NCBI GenBank assembly: GCA_029259875.1
Contig: JAJDEK010000206.1
Location: 1-5,621 of the forward strand
DNA from: Planctomycetaceae bacterium
GTDB lineage: Bacteria > Planctomycetota > Planctomycetia > Planctomycetales > Planctomycetaceae
Reading direction: 5' to 3'
Length of the DNA: 5,621 bases
In this document: positions 1 to 5,621 of the stretch, one piece after another
Position numbering within the stretch: the stretch's first letter is position 1
Layout: every line of letters begins with the position of its first letter
The notes under the pieces: generated by a model
Database searches by the model: none
What the model was told of the DNA's origin: nothing
The model's input: only the letters and a program-made list of their open reading frames with translations
Position numbers and translations under genes: made by a program

Positions 1-99
1 GTGTTTCGACTTCACCAGTTAAACAAAAACAATATCATAGACTCGGGACAAAATCTGTCTGCGACTGACACATTACCGAATGCCGAAGGTAACGCTTGA
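1..99 (+). CDS. Possible 3' end of an upstream gene (partial, unidentified)
   Basis: Frame 1 is open from the first base and ends at a TGA at 97-99, giving a hydrophilic tail of about 32 residues ending in LPNAEGNA. The other two forward frames are closed by stops at 20-22 and 66-68. The TGA lies one base before the ATG at 101, the layout expected of a translationally coupled operon. An open run this short could occur by chance, and no domain is visible. Haem A synthase or another oxidase assembly gene would be a natural upstream neighbour, but nothing in these residues identifies it. Confidence 0.4.
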   Translation: MFRLHQLNKNNIIDSGQNLSATDTLPNAEGNA

Positions 100-100
100 A

Positions 101-1033
101 ATGTCTACAACACAACAATCTTACATCGCCGTCGAAGAATCGAAATCTACTACCAAACCGATTAGTATCGCGCGATTTGGTGATTATCTCGAATTAATCA
201 AACCTCGCATTTCGACAATGGCTCTGATTTCCGTCGCCTTAGGATACACGCTAGCCAGCGCACATTCCTGGTCAGTGATTCCTCTGATTCACGCACTACT
301 AGGAATTGGCTTTGTCGCCGTTGGCTGCAACTCTCTGAATCAGCTCCTCGAAATCAAGAGCGATGCCCTGATGCCCCGCACAGCCAATCGCCCCTTACCT
401 TCCGGAAAAATTTCGGTTTCTGAAGTGTTAATCTTCGGCATCGTGGCTGCTCTATCGGGTATTTTTTACCTGGCCATCATGGTGAATTTGCTCACCGCCT
501 TTTTGTCGATGCTAACACTCGTCTTATACGTTGTTGTTTACACACCACTGAAACGATACACGTCGTTCTGTACGACAATTGGTGCAATTCCCGGAGCGAT
601 GCCTCCCATTCTAGGGTGGACTGCTGCCGGAGGGAATTTGAATACCTCATCCTTCACGATCTTCGCCATCATGTTCCTCTGGCAATTCCCTCACTTCCTG
701 GCAATCGCCTGGTTATATCGTCACCAATACCACCAAGCCGGCCTGAAAATGTTACCAGCCCCAGATCCTGCTCGTGGCGTTGTGGGCTGGATGTGTGTGA
801 TTTATGCCGTGCTTCTGATTCCCGTGAGCTTGCTGCCTCAATTTGTTTCGCTAGCGGGGACGGTTTATTCCGTTGTCGCTATTACTCTGGGAATCGGCTA
901 CCTGCTATTTTCGATTCGATTTTTACGCCATGAGTCCTCAAAAACAGCCCGTGGGTTAATCTGGTTTTCACTGATTTATCTTCCCGTGCTGTTATTAACC
1001 CTGACCTGGGATCGACTGCAACTTTTCAACTGA
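101..1033 (+). CDS. cyoE: Protohaem IX farnesyltransferase (haem O synthase, CtaB/CyoE)
   Basis: This UbiA-family integral membrane prenyltransferase transfers a farnesyl group from farnesyl diphosphate to haem B, making haem O, the precursor of haem A in aa3 oxidases. The 310-residue length is normal. Residue numbers count from the ATG at 101. The first polyprenyl-diphosphate/Mg motif runs from N80 through E84, D88, M91, R93 and T94 to R97-P98-L99. The family signatures YTPLKR (147-152), IGAIPGAMPP (160-169) and WQFPHF (194-199) follow, then YHQAGLKMLP (210-219). About eight to nine hydrophobic helices fill the rest. In the second motif the acidic residue usually found just before the tyrosine is Q209. 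An in-frame ATG at 80 would add seven residues. The ATG at 101 is preferred because GAAGG (85-89) precedes it at usable spacing and an upstream frame stops at 97-99. The neighbouring oxidase subunit genes support the assignment. Family identity is near certain; the start is not. Confidence 0.95.
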   Translation: MSTTQQSYIAVEESKSTTKPISIARFGDYLELIKPRISTMALISVALGYTLASAHSWSVIPLIHALLGIGFVAVGCNSLNQLLEIKSDALMPRTANRPLPSGKISVSEVLIFGIVAALSGIFYLAIMVNLLTAFLSMLTLVLYVVVYTPLKRYTSFCTTIGAIPGAMPPILGWTAAGGNLNTSSFTIFAIMFLWQFPHFLAIAWLYRHQYHQAGLKMLPAPDPARGVVGWMCVIYAVLLIPVSLLPQFVSLAGTVYSVVAITLGIGYLLFSIRFLRHESSKTARGLIWFSLIYLPVLLLTLTWDRLQLFN

Positions 1034-1050
1034 TGATTCAACAAGAGATT

Positions 1051-1089
1051 ATATTCAGGCATCAACGAATGTTTGATTGCCTGTAATGT
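1051..1089 (+). promoter_or_regulatory. Imperfect hairpin in the cyoE-COX3 spacer
   Basis: CAGGCA (1056-1061) pairs with TGCCTG (1078-1083). TCAA (1062-1065) pairs with TTGA (1073-1076) around a single bulged T at 1077, leaving a 7-base loop at 1066-1072. With T1084 also bulged, the stem can extend weakly to about 1051 and 1089. No run of T follows, so it does not look like an intrinsic terminator. It ends about 16 bases before the subunit III start and could affect mRNA processing, stability or translation. Pairing was found by eye and no folding energy was computed. Confidence 0.4.
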
Positions 1090-1105
1090 GAACTGAAAGA
1101 GTACA

Positions 1106-2119
1106 ATGAGTCACGAAAGTCATTCGCCAAAATACCGAATGGGACTTCCCATACCACATTCCAAGTTAGGGATGTGGCTTTTTCTGGCGACAGAAATCAT
1201 GTTTTTTTCTGCCTTTATTGGAGCGTACATTGTCCTGCGTGCCGGCTCTCCCGGTTGGCCCACCGATGCCAAAGTCACGCATATTCATGTTTGGGCAGGC
1301 GGACTGAATACCTTCGTACTGATTTTATCCAGTTACTTTGTGGTGCTTGCATTGGAAGGTATGAAGGCAGAAAACTTTGCCAAAGCGCGACGTTATCTCT
1401 GTTTGACCTTACTACTCGCCTGTGTCTTTCTTGGTATCAAAACCTATGAGTATTCCGGCAAGTTCTCTCACGATATTCTGCCCGGTCACATTCCTGAAAC
1501 ACCGCAAATGGCCATTACAAAAGCCATGACGGAAATGAAGCAGGTTGTTGATGGCCGTACGATCGCATTATCTAACGCCAAAGCACCAGAAAAATTGGAA
1601 CCTGCGAAACCAGAAGAAACAGCCGTATTACCAGACACTTCTGGTGCGGAAACTAAAGAACTCGCTACTCCTGTTGAGGAGTTGAGAAAAAAACTGCAAA
1701 CGGATTTAGAGGCTCCAGATACTTCTGAAACGCGGAAAAAAGCACTCGTAGCTTACTTTGCGCTCGACACCAAGTATCGGGAATTGAACCAAAAAGCGCT
1801 TGATGAATCGATCACAATGCCAGAAATGAACGAGGAACTGGCTACCCTCAAGAAAAATCCTCAATACGGAGCGTTCCTTGCTCCGGTCCATCACCTGCAA
1901 CCCATTATTTATGGAAACCTGTTTGCTTCTGTTTACTTTCTCCTGACGGGCTTTCATGCACTGCATGTCGTCATCGGCATGCTCCTGTTTATCATCGTTT
2001 TGGGCCAGGGTAAACGTCTCTGTGAGAAGTGGAGCGACTACGTCGAAAACATTGGCCTGTATTGGCACTTTGTTGACCTGGTTTGGATCTTCCTGTTTCC
2101 ATTGATCTATATTATTTAG
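1106..2119 (+). CDS. ctaE: Cytochrome c oxidase subunit III with a large periplasmic insertion
   Basis: This is a structural membrane subunit of the haem-copper oxidase that supports proton uptake and stability of subunit I. It resembles the five-helix bacterial form, with helices near residues 21-45, 64-83, 95-113, 267-299 and 318-337. Family marks include [15 protein letters not shown] (23-37), the conserved EY at 115-116, the helix-4 signature [13 protein letters not shown] (279-291) and the final helix beginning [14 protein letters not shown] (319-332). At 337 residues it is well above the roughly 200 usual for a five-helix subunit. The excess is a hydrophilic segment at about 122-258 between helices 3 and 4, rich in Glu, Lys, Ala and Pro. 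The basic loops KARR (93-96) and GKRLCEK (302-308) place the insertion on the periplasmic side by the positive-inside rule. The reading frame is unbroken and both flanks are canonical, so this is an insertion rather than a frameshift. The start has a purine-rich GAAAGAG just upstream. Subunit IV begins 32 bases after the stop. Confidence 0.95.
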   Translation: MSHESHSPKYRMGLPIPHSKLGMWLFLATEIMFFSAFIGAYIVLRAGSPGWPTDAKVTHIHVWAGGLNTFVLILSSYFVVLALEGMKAENFAKARRYLCLTLLLACVFLGIKTYEYSGKFSHDILPGHIPETPQMAITKAMTEMKQVVDGRTIALSNAKAPEKLEPAKPEETAVLPDTSGAETKELATPVEELRKKLQTDLEAPDTSETRKKALVAYFALDTKYRELNQKALDESITMPEMNEELATLKKNPQYGAFLAPVHHLQPIIYGNLFASVYFLLTGFHALHVVIGMLLFIIVLGQGKRLCEKWSDYVENIGLYWHFVDLVWIFLFPLIYII

Positions 2120-2151
2120 CCAAGCTGAAAAACCTGAGAGTAATTCGTAAA

Positions 2152-2562
2152 ATGTCCGACCAACAATCCCACTCGTATGTCAAATATTCCTCTATCTTCA
2201 TCGCCTTGTGTGTGTGCACGGTGTTGTCGATCATTTTTGATGTCATCGATTTGCGGGAAAAAAATCTGCTGGGCTTGAATGGCGTTATCTTACTGACGTT
2301 AATCGTGCTGGCAATTGCCTGTGCTAAAGCGCTATTCGTCATGATTTATTTCATGCATTTAAAATTCGAAGGAAAATGGAAGTACGTTCTACTTAGTCCG
2401 ACCATCATATTGGCAATGGGTCTCACTATTGCGATGACTCCCGATATCGGCATTCATTATTACACGAATGAATCGCCGCAAATCGATTATCTTGAACAGG
2501 CACAGCAGGCAGCTACGGAGAGTGAATCTGCTAATAACGCCGAAAAAAGTCATGTTGAGTAA
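2152..2562 (+). CDS. ctaF: Cytochrome c oxidase subunit IV, small prokaryotic type (COX4_pro)
   Basis: This small accessory membrane subunit of bacterial cytochrome c oxidases probably stabilises the complex. The 136-residue protein has three predicted helices near 13-33, 43-68 and 76-96. The family signature is at the end of helix 2: a conserved Lys in ACAKALFVMIYFMHLKFE (56-73). The loop after it (HLKFEGKWK) is basic and therefore cytoplasmic, so the C-terminal tail of about 40 residues lies in the periplasm. That tail is acidic and Gln/Ala-rich (DYLEQAQQAATESES), longer than in many family members. The open frame continues upstream to an ATG at 2083, but that start would lie inside subunit III. 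The ATG at 2152 gives a protein beginning MSDQQSHSYVK with GAGAG upstream, and is preferred. The gene's last 11 bases overlap the next gene. Confidence 0.9.
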   Translation: MSDQQSHSYVKYSSIFIALCVCTVLSIIFDVIDLREKNLLGLNGVILLTLIVLAIACAKALFVMIYFMHLKFEGKWKYVLLSPTIILAMGLTIAMTPDIGIHYYTNESPQIDYLEQAQQAATESESANNAEKSHVE

Positions 2563-3520
2563 TACACAAATTCAAGAAACGACTGCTGCTTCCCGTATCG
2601 GTGTTACTGAAATCTCACATCGATACGGAGATCGGCTTGCCCTCAACCAACTCAGCTTTGAAGTTCACCCTTCTGAAATATTTGGATTGCTGGGACCAAA
2701 CGGTGGTGGAAAGACAACGCTATTTCGTCTGCTCTCCACTTTACTCCCGCTACAATCTGGAACAGCAAATATCGCCGGTTTCGACCTGGCAACGCAATCG
2801 CAACAAATCCGCACTCTGATTGGCGTAACCTTTCAATCTCCCAGCTTGGATGGAAAACTAACGGTCCAGGAAAATCTGAGACATCAAGCTCACCTCTACG
2901 GTATCTCTGGCGCACTGATGCGAACGCGTATTGAAAACGCACTCCAACACTTAGGACTCACCGATCGCAAACACGATCTTGCAGAATCACTGTCCGGTGG
3001 TTTGAAACGACGTGTCGAAATTGCGAAAGGCTTATTGCACTCGCCACAGGTATTACTACTCGATGAACCAAGCACCGGACTCGACCCTGGTGCACGACAC
3101 GATCTCTGGAAATATCTGAAGCAGTTACAACGTGAGGATGGCGTGACCATTCTGATTACCACGCATTTAATGGAAGAGGCTGAACAATGTGACCGATTGG
3201 GAATCCTGCATCAAGGAGAACTGGTGGCATTAGGAACTCCCGATGAATTGCGTGCCTCAGTCGGCGGCGACTGCTTGACAATACATTCAGAGAACCTCGA
3301 TGAACTGCAAACACAAATGACTCAGAAGTTCGGTGTGGAGCCGCAAATCGTGAACCACAGTTTGAGATTAGAACACCCTCGAGGACACGAGTTTCTTAAA
3401 GACCTGATCGACGCGTTCCCGCAGTTAGTCAGTTCCGTTTCACTGGGAAAACCGACACTGGAAGATGTGTTTATTCACGAAACCGGACATCAATTCTGGC
3501 AAGCGGAGGAGACCGTATGA
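2552..3520 (+). CDS. ABC transporter ATP-binding protein (DrrA/CcmA-like, ABC-2 exporter type)
   Basis: This cytoplasmic ATPase subunit should power the membrane protein encoded just downstream. The 322-residue protein has every nucleotide-binding motif in order: Walker A GPNGGGKTT (48-56), Q-loop Q95, signature LSGGLKRR (147-154), Walker B VLLLDEP (167-173) with D171 and catalytic E172, D-loop STGLDP (174-179), and switch His H205 in TTHLMEEA. Residues about 232-322 form the C-terminal extension common in this group, ending with PTLEDVFIHETG (301-312). An ATG at 2468 would overlap subunit IV by about 95 bases. The ATG at 2552 overlaps by only 11 and keeps the full domain, so it is preferred. 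The upstream Shine-Dalgarno site is weak, so translation may depend on coupling to subunit IV. The substrate cannot be read from the ATPase. Its position suggests an oxidase biogenesis role, in the manner of CcmAB or NosFY; that is inference. Confidence 0.93.
   Translation: MLSNTQIQETTAASRIGVTEISHRYGDRLALNQLSFEVHPSEIFGLLGPNGGGKTTLFRLLSTLLPLQSGTANIAGFDLATQSQQIRTLIGVTFQSPSLDGKLTVQENLRHQAHLYGISGALMRTRIENALQHLGLTDRKHDLAESLSGGLKRRVEIAKGLLHSPQVLLLDEPSTGLDPGARHDLWKYLKQLQREDGVTILITTHLMEEAEQCDRLGILHQGELVALGTPDELRASVGGDCLTIHSENLDELQTQMTQKFGVEPQIVNHSLRLEHPRGHEFLKDLIDAFPQLVSSVSLGKPTLEDVFIHETGHQFWQAEETV
3505..3511 (+). promoter_or_regulatory. Strong Shine-Dalgarno site for the ABC permease
   Basis: GGAGGAG lies five bases upstream of the ATG at 3517, inside the last codons of the ATPase gene. 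It supports the ATG at 3517 over the in-frame ATG 15 codons later. It is the clearest ribosome binding site in the window; the other genes have only short purine runs. Confidence 0.75.
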
Positions 3521-4386
3521 ACCAGTCGCCGTCTACCCTCGCTCTCCCACCTGTCGGACCGATGAAACAATTCATGTTACCGATCCTGACACTCGCCCAG
3601 CGAGAAGTTGTACGATTCTTGCGTCAGCGAACTCGTGTGATCGGCGCATTGATGCAACCGATTTTGTTCTGGATTCTATTCGGTGCCGGCCTACGAGGTT
3701 CATTCAAACCTCCTGAATGGGCGGCATCAGGCATGACATACCAGGAATACTTTTTCCCTGGCGTGACAGTTATGATTTTAATGTTCACAGCCATTTTCTC
3801 TACGATCTCGATCATCGAAGATCGAAAGGAAGGGTTCTTACAGGGAGTGTTAGTCTCCCCGGTTCCCCGTACTTCTATCGTACTGGGAAAACTACTCGGC
3901 GGCACAATCCTGGCTGTTTTGCAAGCTGTCCTGTTTATTTTTCTAGGCCCACTCTTAAAAATTGTAGGATTGGCGCCCGACTTTCAAACAGGAATCACAC
4001 TAGCCAGTTTCATACCACTGATTTTGTTTTTGTTTCTGCTTGGTTTCAGTCTGACGGCTCTCGGTTTTGTGATTGCCTGGCCGATGGAATCCACACAAGG
4101 CTTTCATGCTATCATGTCAGTCTTTTTAATGCCGATGTGGTTACTCTCTGGCTCTTTTTTCCCGGCAGGAGAATCAGGCTGGCTCTCATGGATCATCCGA
4201 GCCAACCCGTTAACGTACGGAGTGACCGGTCTGCGTCGTATCCTGACCCCCGAATCGGGTCTGCCCAGTACACCCGGAAATCCATCTATGATCATCTGCC
4301 TGACCGTCACGACCGTGGTGTGTATAATTTATGTAGCAATTGCCATCTGGATGACTCAAAAACGATCAACCAGAAATGCCCGTTAA
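3517..4386 (+). CDS. ABC-2 type transporter permease
   Basis: This is the membrane half of the exporter encoded with the preceding ATPase. The 289-residue protein shows the ABC-2 layout: an N-terminal amphipathic stretch with a basic patch (RFLRQRTR, 33-40), then six predicted helices near 41-58, 76-99, 122-145, 163-187, 196-214 and 258-278. Between helices 2 and 3, EDRKEGFLQGVLVSPVPR (101-118) is the cytoplasmic coupling segment typical of the family. The loop after helix 5 carries SGSFFPAGE (211-219) and RANPLTYGVTGLRR (228-241), another family hallmark. Start and stop overlap as ATGA with the ATPase, so the two should be made together. The substrate is unknown: ABC-2 permeases move polysaccharides, drugs, haem-related compounds or copper-site factors. 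A proline-rich tail of about 15 residues precedes M16, a possible alternative start without a comparable ribosome binding site. Confidence 0.92.
   Translation: MNQSPSTLALPPVGPMKQFMLPILTLAQREVVRFLRQRTRVIGALMQPILFWILFGAGLRGSFKPPEWAASGMTYQEYFFPGVTVMILMFTAIFSTISIIEDRKEGFLQGVLVSPVPRTSIVLGKLLGGTILAVLQAVLFIFLGPLLKIVGLAPDFQTGITLASFIPLILFLFLLGFSLTALGFVIAWPMESTQGFHAIMSVFLMPMWLLSGSFFPAGESGWLSWIIRANPLTYGVTGLRRILTPESGLPSTPGNPSMIICLTVTTVVCIIYVAIAIWMTQKRSTRNAR
4300..4328 (+). promoter_or_regulatory. Possible internal promoter at the end of the permease gene
   Basis: A perfect TATAAT (4323-4328) lies 17 bases after CTGACC (4300-4305), which matches the TTGACA consensus at four of six positions. It would transcribe the Sco-DUF420 gene, about 100 bases downstream. 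It lies inside coding sequence and may be chance, so this is tentative. Confidence 0.2.
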
Positions 4387-4406
4387 TCCGGCGAATATAA
4401 ACTCTT

Positions 4407-4423
4407 AGATATTAAAAGATATT
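4407..4423 (+). repeat. Short direct repeat AGATATT x2, ten bases apart
   Basis: Two copies of AGATATT (4407-4413 and 4417-4423) start exactly ten bases apart, about one helical turn, in the AT-rich 41-base spacer just before the Sco-DUF420 start. A TATAAA lies at 4396-4401. The arrangement could be a regulator binding site, but AT-rich spacers produce such repeats by chance. No known operator was recognised. Confidence 0.3.
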
Positions 4424-4427
4424 CAGA

Positions 4428-5621
4428 ATGAATGAGACACAACCAACTCGACGCATACCTCGGATTTTAATTGTGATGCTCTGGGTACTGGTCGCGATTA
4501 GTGCGTTTGCCACTTGGAAATTGAAATCCCAAAGTGACCTGGCAATGGAAAAGATCGAGTCAGAAAAAGCCGCCGCTTTACAATCAGATCAAAACAAAGA
4601 AAAAGATCCGCATGCCACAGACGCAGTCACAAAGAAAATTTCCAAAGGTCCTATCTGGCCTGAAGAAGGCATCGAAGATTTTTCACTAACAGAGCGGAGT
4701 GGCCGCACGGTGACTAAGAAAGATCTATTGGGAAAACCGTGGGTGGCCTGCTTTGTATTTACGCGTTGTGCTGGCCCCTGCCCCCGTGTCTCCGGTCAGT
4801 TTTATCAGTTACAAAAGGACTTGAAAGACACTGACTTCAGGCTGGTCACAATCACCGTTGATCCGAAAAATGATACACCTGAAGTCTTATCACGTTACGC
4901 GGAATCAGTGGGCGCTGATCCGGAAAAGTGGCTCTTTCTAACCGGCGATCAAAAAGATATTTTTCATCTGATAGAGAAAAGTTTTCTGATGCCAGTTCAG
5001 GAAAACACGGGTCCCGCCAGAAAACCCGGCTTCGAAGTGATTCACACCACAAACGTCATGCTGGTTGATAAAGAGGGCCGCGTCTTAGGAAAGTACAATG
5101 CCGTTAATGATGCAGAGGTAGCGGCTCTGAGAAAAGCGGTTCGTGAACAAGTCAAATCGGATGCGAAAACACAAACAGAAAAGCAGGAGGTCAAGCCAAA
5201 ACAAACAGCTCCTCCCAAAACCGGCATGATTTCACTCACTCCTTTGTTAACTCAGCATATTTCGGACTCATTGTCTTCTTTAATACTGAGTCAAGCAGAA
5301 GCCGAATCACCGGCTGTGGTAGAAGCAATAGAAGAAAATCAAGTCGAAGCAAAGCAAGCACCGGACTGGGTTCTGCAACTCCCCACCTTGAATGCCGTAT
5401 TAAACGGATTGGCAACGATTCTGCTAATGGTCGGTTATCGTTTCATTCGCAAAGGTGAAAAGGAAAAACACAAAAAGACAATGTTGACTGCGTTTGGAAC
5501 TTCAATTTTGTTCTTGATTTTCTATTTGCTTTACCACTTTGCCTTACAAAGTTACACAGGAAGTGCTTCGCGCAAATTTGAAGGGGAAGGCCTGATCAGA
5601 CCAGTTTATTACTTCATATTG
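4428..5621 (+). CDS. Sco1/SenC copper chaperone fused to a DUF420 (CtaM-like) membrane domain, 3' partial
   Basis: The frame is open from the ATG at 4428 to the window edge (398 codons, no stop). Residues 11-30 form an N-terminal membrane anchor after a basic start, placing the next domain in the periplasm. Residues about 75-240 are a thioredoxin-fold Sco domain: copper-binding CxxxCP at C114 and C118 (RCAGPCPR), TVDPKNDTP (143-151), and the third copper ligand H206 in IHTTNVMLVD. Such proteins serve CuA assembly in oxidase subunit II. A charged, Pro/Gln-rich linker (about 240-312) follows. From 313 on the sequence matches DUF420: LPTLNAVLNG (318-327), a helix to about 340, the basic loop RKGEKEKHKK (341-350), a helix ending LLYH (H370), and FEGEGLIRPVYY (384-395). 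DUF420 proteins usually have four helices, so roughly two are missing beyond the edge. DUF420/CtaM is needed for aa3 oxidase activity in Bacillus and Staphylococcus. The fusion reads without interruption and the spacing to the permease is 41 bases. Confidence 0.93.
   Translation, partial: MNETQPTRRIPRILIVMLWVLVAISAFATWKLKSQSDLAMEKIESEKAAALQSDQNKEKDPHATDAVTKKISKGPIWPEEGIEDFSLTERSGRTVTKKDLLGKPWVACFVFTRCAGPCPRVSGQFYQLQKDLKDTDFRLVTITVDPKNDTPEVLSRYAESVGADPEKWLFLTGDQKDIFHLIEKSFLMPVQENTGPARKPGFEVIHTTNVMLVDKEGRVLGKYNAVNDAEVAALRKAVREQVKSDAKTQTEKQEVKPKQTAPPKTGMISLTPLLTQHISDSLSSLILSQAEAESPAVVEAIEENQVEAKQAPDWVLQLPTLNAVLNGLATILLMVGYRFIRKGEKEKHKKTMLTAFGTSILFLIFYLLYHFALQSYTGSASRKFEGEGLIRPVYYFIL

Noticed and set aside
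616..933. 105-codon open frame within the haem O synthase gene
   Set aside because: It sits inside a well-supported gene in another frame, and its Cys/Arg-rich translation resembles no protein family.
1051..1089. Hairpin considered as an intrinsic terminator
   Set aside because: No T-run follows the stem, and the next gene belongs to the same functional operon.
1523..1850. Subunit III insertion considered as a frameshift, an inserted mobile element or a separate gene
   Set aside because: The frame is continuous, both flanks match the family, there are no terminal repeats or duplicated target bases, and codon use looks like the rest of the gene.
1706..2068. 120-codon open frame on the minus strand opposite subunit III
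   Set aside because: It lies wholly across the subunit III gene, its translation shows no domain or membrane pattern, and the opposite strand has strong family signatures. It is a shadow of the low-complexity insertion.
2083..2151. Upstream extension of subunit IV to an ATG at 2083
   Set aside because: It would overlap the last helix of subunit III by 37 bases. The ATG at 2152 yields a normal N-terminus for the family.
3717..4400. 227-codon open frame on the plus strand within the permease gene
   Set aside because: It covers the permease in another frame. The permease frame has a strong ribosome binding site, six helices and ABC-2 signatures, while this one is rich in Arg, Ser and His with no coherent pattern.
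1..5621. CRISPR arrays, tRNA or rRNA genes, insertion sequences, attachment sites
   Set aside because: No regularly spaced repeats, RNA gene signatures, transposase motifs or inverted terminal repeats were seen on reading both strands.

Overview
The window is a tightly packed, single-strand block of aerobic respiration genes: the late part of a haem-copper (aa3/caa3-type) cytochrome c oxidase operon and its assembly factors. All supported genes lie on the + strand. Base composition is moderate, most starts have weak Shine-Dalgarno sites, and the gene set is haem O synthase, COX3, small COX4, an ABC ATPase/permease pair, and a Sco protein fused to a DUF420 domain. This best fits a planctomycete of the Gimesia/Rubinisphaera kind. 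That placement is inferred from gene order and protein style, not from a marker gene.

Layout. Bases 1-99 are probably the 3' tail of an upstream gene in frame 1; its TGA sits one base before the preferred start of the haem O synthase gene (101-1033). A 72-base spacer with an imperfect hairpin leads to cytochrome c oxidase subunit III (1106-2119), which carries an insertion of about 135 residues. The small subunit IV (2152-2562) follows and overlaps an ABC transporter ATPase (2552-3520) by 11 bases. The ATPase overlaps its membrane partner (3517-4386) by 4 bases (ATGA), and that start has the only strong Shine-Dalgarno site in the window. After a 41-base AT-rich spacer comes a Sco1/SenC protein fused to a DUF420 (CtaM-like) membrane domain (4428 to the window end), cut off by the edge. 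No stretch longer than 300 bases lacks a gene.

How the genes work together. Haem O synthase makes the precursor of haem A for the oxidase. Subunits III and IV are structural membrane subunits. The Sco domain should deliver copper to, or reduce the cysteines of, the CuA site in subunit II. DUF420/CtaM proteins are required for aa3 oxidase activity in Firmicutes. The ABC pair has no known substrate, but it is translationally locked between the structural and assembly genes, which suggests a role in oxidase maturation. Subunits I and II and haem A synthase are not in the window and probably lie upstream.

Most unusual points: the periplasmic insertion in subunit III, the Sco-DUF420 fusion, and the ABC exporter embedded in the oxidase operon.
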